NCBI GenBank assembly: GCA_036897485.1 | Contig: JAYMTF010001493.1 | Span: 1 to 23,087 of the forward strand | Reading direction: 5' to 3' | DNA from: Pelargonium nanum | Taxonomy: Eukaryota; Streptophyta; Magnoliopsida; Geraniales; Geraniaceae | Length of the DNA stretch: 23,087 bases | Shown: piece by piece, positions 20,501 to 23,087 of the stretch | How positions within the stretch are numbered: position 1 is the first letter of the stretch | Layout: every line of letters begins with the position of its first letter | Made by a program: the position numbers and the translations under genes | The notes under the pieces: model-generated | The model's input: the letters and a program-made list of their open reading frames with translations, nothing else | Databases searched by the model: none | What the model was told of the DNA's origin: nothing

Positions 20501-22420
20501 TTAAGTCTCTCATTGCCATGTCATTTTCTTATTATTTGCCTCAAGGTCTCCTCCGTCGTATATCCATACAGCATATGGTCTAAACCCTCCTCTTGGGTAA
20601 AAATTTACATCTTTCTCAATTTGAATGCCTTATACATTATAACACATGGTCCCTAAATCTTGATAAATATTGGTTGAACGAAAGACGAACAATAACTTAT
20701 CAAAACAAATAACCATATACATTTGAGGAGAAGCAAAGAATGTGACTATAAAATAAAGATTTCAACAGAGTGGTTCAGCTTAAAACATCTTGTAAGTATT
20801 TCAGTTAGCTTCTAATGATGTTTTGAGTTCAAGGCCTCTGTATATTAGAATACAAAAACTCGGTTCTTGCTCTTTGAGGGTTTAAGTGACTTAAACCCTC
20901 AAAGAGCAAGAATGGAGGCTCCATCAATTGAATAGAACACTCCTACTGAAGTACCTTTCTCATAATTGGATGAAAACCTTAATAGATAATGCCATATTCT
21001 ATAGGAAGTTGAAACCTTGAAAGCTACAAAGTAAAACAAGTTCCTATTGGTAAGCTCTCCATACGATTCCATAGTTCTTCAGCATTCTCATTTCAAATCT
21101 CACGCATACATGGTTTGAGGCCACAAGACTAATCATCAAGGAAGAAACTTAACAATGGTAATCATTCAACCAACAGGTAATGATGCCTCAACCAAACTGC
21201 AAATGAGTTTAACAATAGTGATGTAAAGGAGTAAAAAATGATGTTCCCTGAGATATGTTCTCTTTTTCTTCAATATTGTTCATACACCTATATCATACTT
21301 ACCAAAGTAGTGATTTGTTGTCAAGTTCCTGCTTAGGTACATCACGGCCACGCATTGTCACCAAGTCCAAGAATATAGCTTTGTTCAAGCAACATATGAC
21401 AAGAAAATGTCTTCCTTTTGTTGAGAACCCTGGTGAACTAAAAGCTGAGGTGACCTGATTGACAGCTGTTGGAGCTTCTGCAGCAGTCGCACGGTTACGC
21501 CAAAGTTGCCAAAACCGCACATCATCATCATAAAAGCTCACCTGCTTTACACTTTAAGCAACCATGTAACCCATGGCAGGTTCAGTTTTCAACAAAAAAT
21601 AACTACCAAACGGAAAAAAAAGGATAGAATTCAAGATGCAGTAACCATTACCTTCCTCCCCGCATCGCTTCTGTGGGCTTTCCCTTAGAATCTGCTTATC
21701 ACATACAATCAACGAATAAACATAAACAGGAAGATACTATAAATGAAAAACATTACATACAGAAAAATTAAGGCCTGAGAGTTCTGTGGATATACATTGA
21801 AGTTTGAAAAATATGAAACTCCTTGTCGATTCCAAAACGTTAAGGCAACCCGACAAGTAAATGTCATATTTATATCAAGCAACAAATAGTTTACTTCTTT
21901 GTTTACATTAAAGAACACCTATTTCACCCTATTCTAGCAAAACAAAGATATCTGCTAAAGTGCAACTTCAGCTTCCTGACAATTAGGTAAAAGAACACAT
22001 TCATTCATCAATCAAATTTCAAAAACCTACCAGAAATCACATACTCTCTAGTTCAGAATTGTGCTCAAAATAGTCAATTTAAGCATAACATTTACCTAAC
22101 TCGCCCTCCGCAAGTTTCTCCAACTTGGCCCCAACCAAACGCCTCTCATCAACACCACCAGCTTTGAGCTCGTAAATCACCTAAAAAACTCGTCGGCATT
22201 ACCAAATCAGTAACCGGAAAAGGGTACAAATTTGGAACGCGAATCGAGCAATTGGATAGAGAAAACGGCGAAGAGAGAGAAAGGGTACCTGACGGTGCTC
22301 CCAATTCCAGACGGAAACGTGATCTGAGGCATCGGCGGTGACGAGCCATGGATGCGTAGGGTGCAACTGAATCTTGACGATCTTGTCGCTGGACGGCCGG
22401 AAAGCTCTAAGGCGGAGCAT
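11536..22420 (-). CDS. TWD40-2: TPLATE complex subunit TWD40-2 (WD40-repeat protein)
   Basis: TWD40-2 is a subunit of the octameric TPLATE/TSET adaptor complex that works with AP-2 and clathrin in plant endocytosis at the plasma membrane. The 21 exons join in frame to 1370 residues, about the length of Arabidopsis At5g24710, which the sequence matches throughout from recall. Residues 1-44 contain HPWLVTADASDHVSVWNWEH, the first WD repeat. Further WD strands follow at about 201-297 (SGGSDGLLVLWNAD, TIGADKTLAIWDT). A second propeller-like part runs to about 800. A charged Ala run (KEAAAAAAQAAAAAASAA) lies near 554-574. Residues about 880-1111 are an alpha-solenoid-like region (HISLS-type helices, YATEALHLPGISKR, NHGELTRL). 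The tail, about 1130-1370, is Pro/Ala/Thr-rich and disordered, ending SLSDLLS. The start is the ATG at 22420-22418. No exon is broken. Introns host several repeats. Confidence 0.95.
16408..16950 (-). other. TWD40-2 intron 10, no repeat recognised
   Basis: A 543-base AT-rich intron between exons 10 and 11. I saw no transposon terminus, open frame or hairpin worth naming. Confidence 0.5.
17395..17433. repeat. (GAA)13 microsatellite in TWD40-2 intron 8
   Basis: Thirteen uninterrupted GAA units. On the gene's strand this is (TTC)13. It runs almost to the acceptor of exon 9 (TTTTCTTTTTCAG|GAG, exon start 17381) and so serves as most of the polypyrimidine tract. It is likely to vary in length between individuals. 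Confidence 0.95.
18050..18214 (-). mobile_element. Probable tRNA-derived SINE in TWD40-2 intron 7
   Basis: On the minus strand the element opens GGGGTTGTCTAAATGC, a box A-like start. About 40 bases later comes GAGTTTGAATTCGAC, which resembles box B (GGTTCGANNCC) with a few changes. A body of about 90 bases follows, ending CCCATGAGATATAAC and then an A-rich AAAAAGAAAAG tail near 18050. Spacing and order fit a plant tRNA-related SINE in the same orientation as the gene. Ends are approximate and no clear target-site duplication was found. Confidence 0.5.
18869..19838 (-). other. TWD40-2 intron 6
   Basis: A 970-base intron. Around 19290-19370 it has a cluster of GGCGCA/GGTGC words (AAGGTGCAAAATGGCGCAAA, AAGGCGCACC, AAGGCGCAC) in otherwise AT-rich DNA. 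This suggests old repeat material, but I cannot assign a family. An (AT)-rich run lies at about 18970-19000. Confidence 0.4.
20370..20605 (-). mobile_element. RTE-clade LINE 3'-end fragment in TWD40-2 intron 4
   Basis: The minus strand translates, with stops, to DLINDMVLKRLEWKRRI followed by VEDPT, preceded by an Arg-rich RRRRP. This parallels the RTE LINE C-terminal pattern (GRGRP, DM, W/RRI, VADP). Downstream comes AATCCCAACTTATCCTGGGA, then AAAAAGGTTTTGTAGTTG, like the usual RTE 3' end (CCAACTTGTTTGGGA, AAAGGC, TTGTTGTTG). It is degenerate and non-functional, in the same orientation as TWD40-2, and has the same 3' architecture as the fragment in APC13. Confidence 0.6.
20864..20912. repeat. 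Perfect palindrome, 24-bp arms with 1-base spacer
   Basis: The left arm 20864-20887 starts TTCTTGCTC and ends TTTAAGT. The right arm 20889-20912 is its exact reverse complement, starting ACTTAAACC and ending GCAAGAA. Only base 20888 (G) separates them. Transcribed within TWD40-2 intron 4, it would form a near-continuous hairpin. It lies about 250 bases from the RTE fragment. No transposase-like terminus or target-site duplication is obvious around it. Confidence 0.95.
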
Positions 22421-22800
22421 TTTAGGGATTCCGGCGGACGGATCGGAGGGGGAACTAAATTGGTGCCGCAGCTAGAGCAGCGAAAATGGAGAGAGAGGAG
22501 GAGAGGGATTGGTGCGAGATCTGCTTTAAGCCAGAGACTGTTGAGCACATTCTTGTCTCCGAAATGCTCTATGGAGGAGAAATTGGGTTTGTTAGATTTG
22601 GACCCAACATAATAAAATAAGTCAAATTAAATGAAAATAATTAAATAAATCCATGTAATTGTCAAATCATTTATTTAAGATAAATTGGCAAAATAATGAA
22701 TTTTTAAGGTTTCTAATGTTGTTTGGGGTATTTAACAAGAAAGAAAATAATCATAAGCTTCCTTAGCAAGATTTAAACTTATGCGACTAAAAAGAAGTTA
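22421..22800 (-). promoter_or_regulatory. TWD40-2 5' leader and promoter region
   Basis: On the minus strand the 200 bases before the ATG are CT-rich (CCCTCTCCTCCTCTCTCTCC), a common plant leader composition. Farther up the DNA is AT-rich (TTATTTAATTATTTTCATTT). One upstream ATG occurs in the leader. The TSS cannot be placed. Confidence 0.5.
22455..22550 (-). other. Candidate upstream ORF (31 codons) before TWD40-2
   Basis: An ATG at 22550-22548 opens a 31-codon frame ending TAG at 22457-22455, 34 bases before the TWD40-2 ATG and in a different frame (MCSTVSGLKQ start). It matters only if transcription starts upstream of 22550. Nothing shows that the peptide is conserved. Confidence 0.35.
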
Positions 22801-23087
22801 GAGGGTGTTTGGATTAACTTTTCAAAACAAGCTCATAATCATGAAAAGATCAGGAGCAGTTTTGTCCTTCAACTGTATTTAAAAAGAAGCAGTTTAACTG
22901 TTTGGACAAAAATGCAGTAAAAAAATACTAATACTTAATTGATTTTCTATGAATTATAGTTAAGAAAGATAAATAACTATAATAATATTAAAGGTAACCA
23001 ATAAGTTGAATTATATATAAATATAAGAGTAATTAAAAGAAATATAGAAGGACATAAATGTCTTTTACTTGGTCAAAATAGCTCTTT
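22801..23087. mobile_element. Possible MITE left end running off the window
   Basis: GAGGGTGTTTGGATTAACTT at about 22801 resembles the GGGTGTTTGGATT terminus of common plant MITEs. Downstream segments such as GGACATAAATGTCTTTTACT also recall their internal sequence. The other end would be past the window, so no inverted terminal repeat or target-site duplication can be tested. Confidence 0.35.

Larger units (their letters stand above)
11536..22420 (-). other. TWD40-2: Exon map of TWD40-2 (21 coding exons)
   Basis: Exons 5' to 3' on the minus strand: 22420-22289, 22180-22096, 21691-21652, 21551-21303, 20094-20001, 19913-19839, 18868-18770, 17635-17519, 17381-17266, 17050-16951, 16407-16049, 15665-15335, 15041-14839, 14615-14397, 14276-14090, 13984-13749, 13509-13417, 13338-13237, 12996-12639, 12535-12398, 12315-11536. 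The lengths sum to 4113 bases, divisible by three, and every intron has GT-AG ends with matching phase. Least obvious boundaries: the 40-base exon 3; the exon 4 acceptor GCTTAAAG|TGTAAAG, which has a poor pyrimidine tract; and the exon 19 donor GGT|GTATGT, chosen over an overlapping GGTGTA site because only it keeps the frame. Confidence 0.88.

Noticed and set aside
1-23087. CRISPR array, operon, prophage, viral gene or toxin system
   Set aside because: No regularly spaced repeats, bacterial gene packing or such proteins were seen; all supported genes are ordinary plant nuclear genes with introns.

Overview
This is nuclear DNA from a flowering plant, almost certainly a eudicot. It is AT-rich, its genes are intron-rich with canonical GT-AG splicing, and all four gene models match plant proteins or have plant-like architecture. 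Introns and intergenic spaces carry Stowaway and hAT-type MITEs, tRNA-derived SINEs and RTE-clade LINE 3' ends. The family cannot be fixed from the sequence alone. I see no bacterial, phage, viral or organellar block and no gene cluster that looks like a new system.

Layout. (1) 1-189: inner part and right end of a foldback Stowaway-type MITE cut by the window edge. (2) About 1080-3400, plus strand: APC13/BONSAI, the smallest APC/C subunit, with a 5'-UTR intron and three coding exons. Its last intron holds a SINE and an RTE LINE fragment. (3) 4306-6308, minus strand: an F-box/F-box-associated gene of three exons with one in-frame TAG at codon 226 and an otherwise open frame to a normal stop. 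(4) 7224-10016, minus strand: a four-exon gene for an unrecognised coiled-coil, C-terminally membrane-anchored protein of about 410 residues. Its upstream region holds two adjacent MITEs, hAT-like at 10345-10607 and Stowaway-like at 10658-10930. (5) 11536-22420, minus strand: a complete 21-exon gene for TWD40-2, a TPLATE-complex subunit, 1370 residues as assembled. Its introns hold a LINE 3' end, a SINE, a (GAA)13 microsatellite and a perfect 24-bp-arm palindrome. (6) 22421-23087: its 5' leader and upstream region, then a probable further transposon end.

The genes are unrelated housekeeping or regulatory loci: cell-cycle ubiquitination (APC13), substrate recognition for SCF ligases (F-box, apparently damaged) and clathrin-mediated endocytosis (TWD40-2). 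They are not an operon or pathway cluster. The most notable points are the single nonsense codon in the F-box gene, retroelements inside BONSAI (a locus known in Arabidopsis for retroelement-linked epigenetic silencing), the paired MITEs upstream of the coiled-coil gene, a tandem splice acceptor that could remove that protein's membrane anchor, and the intronic palindrome in TWD40-2. Exon boundaries were derived by hand from reading frame and splice sites; transcript ends are not known.
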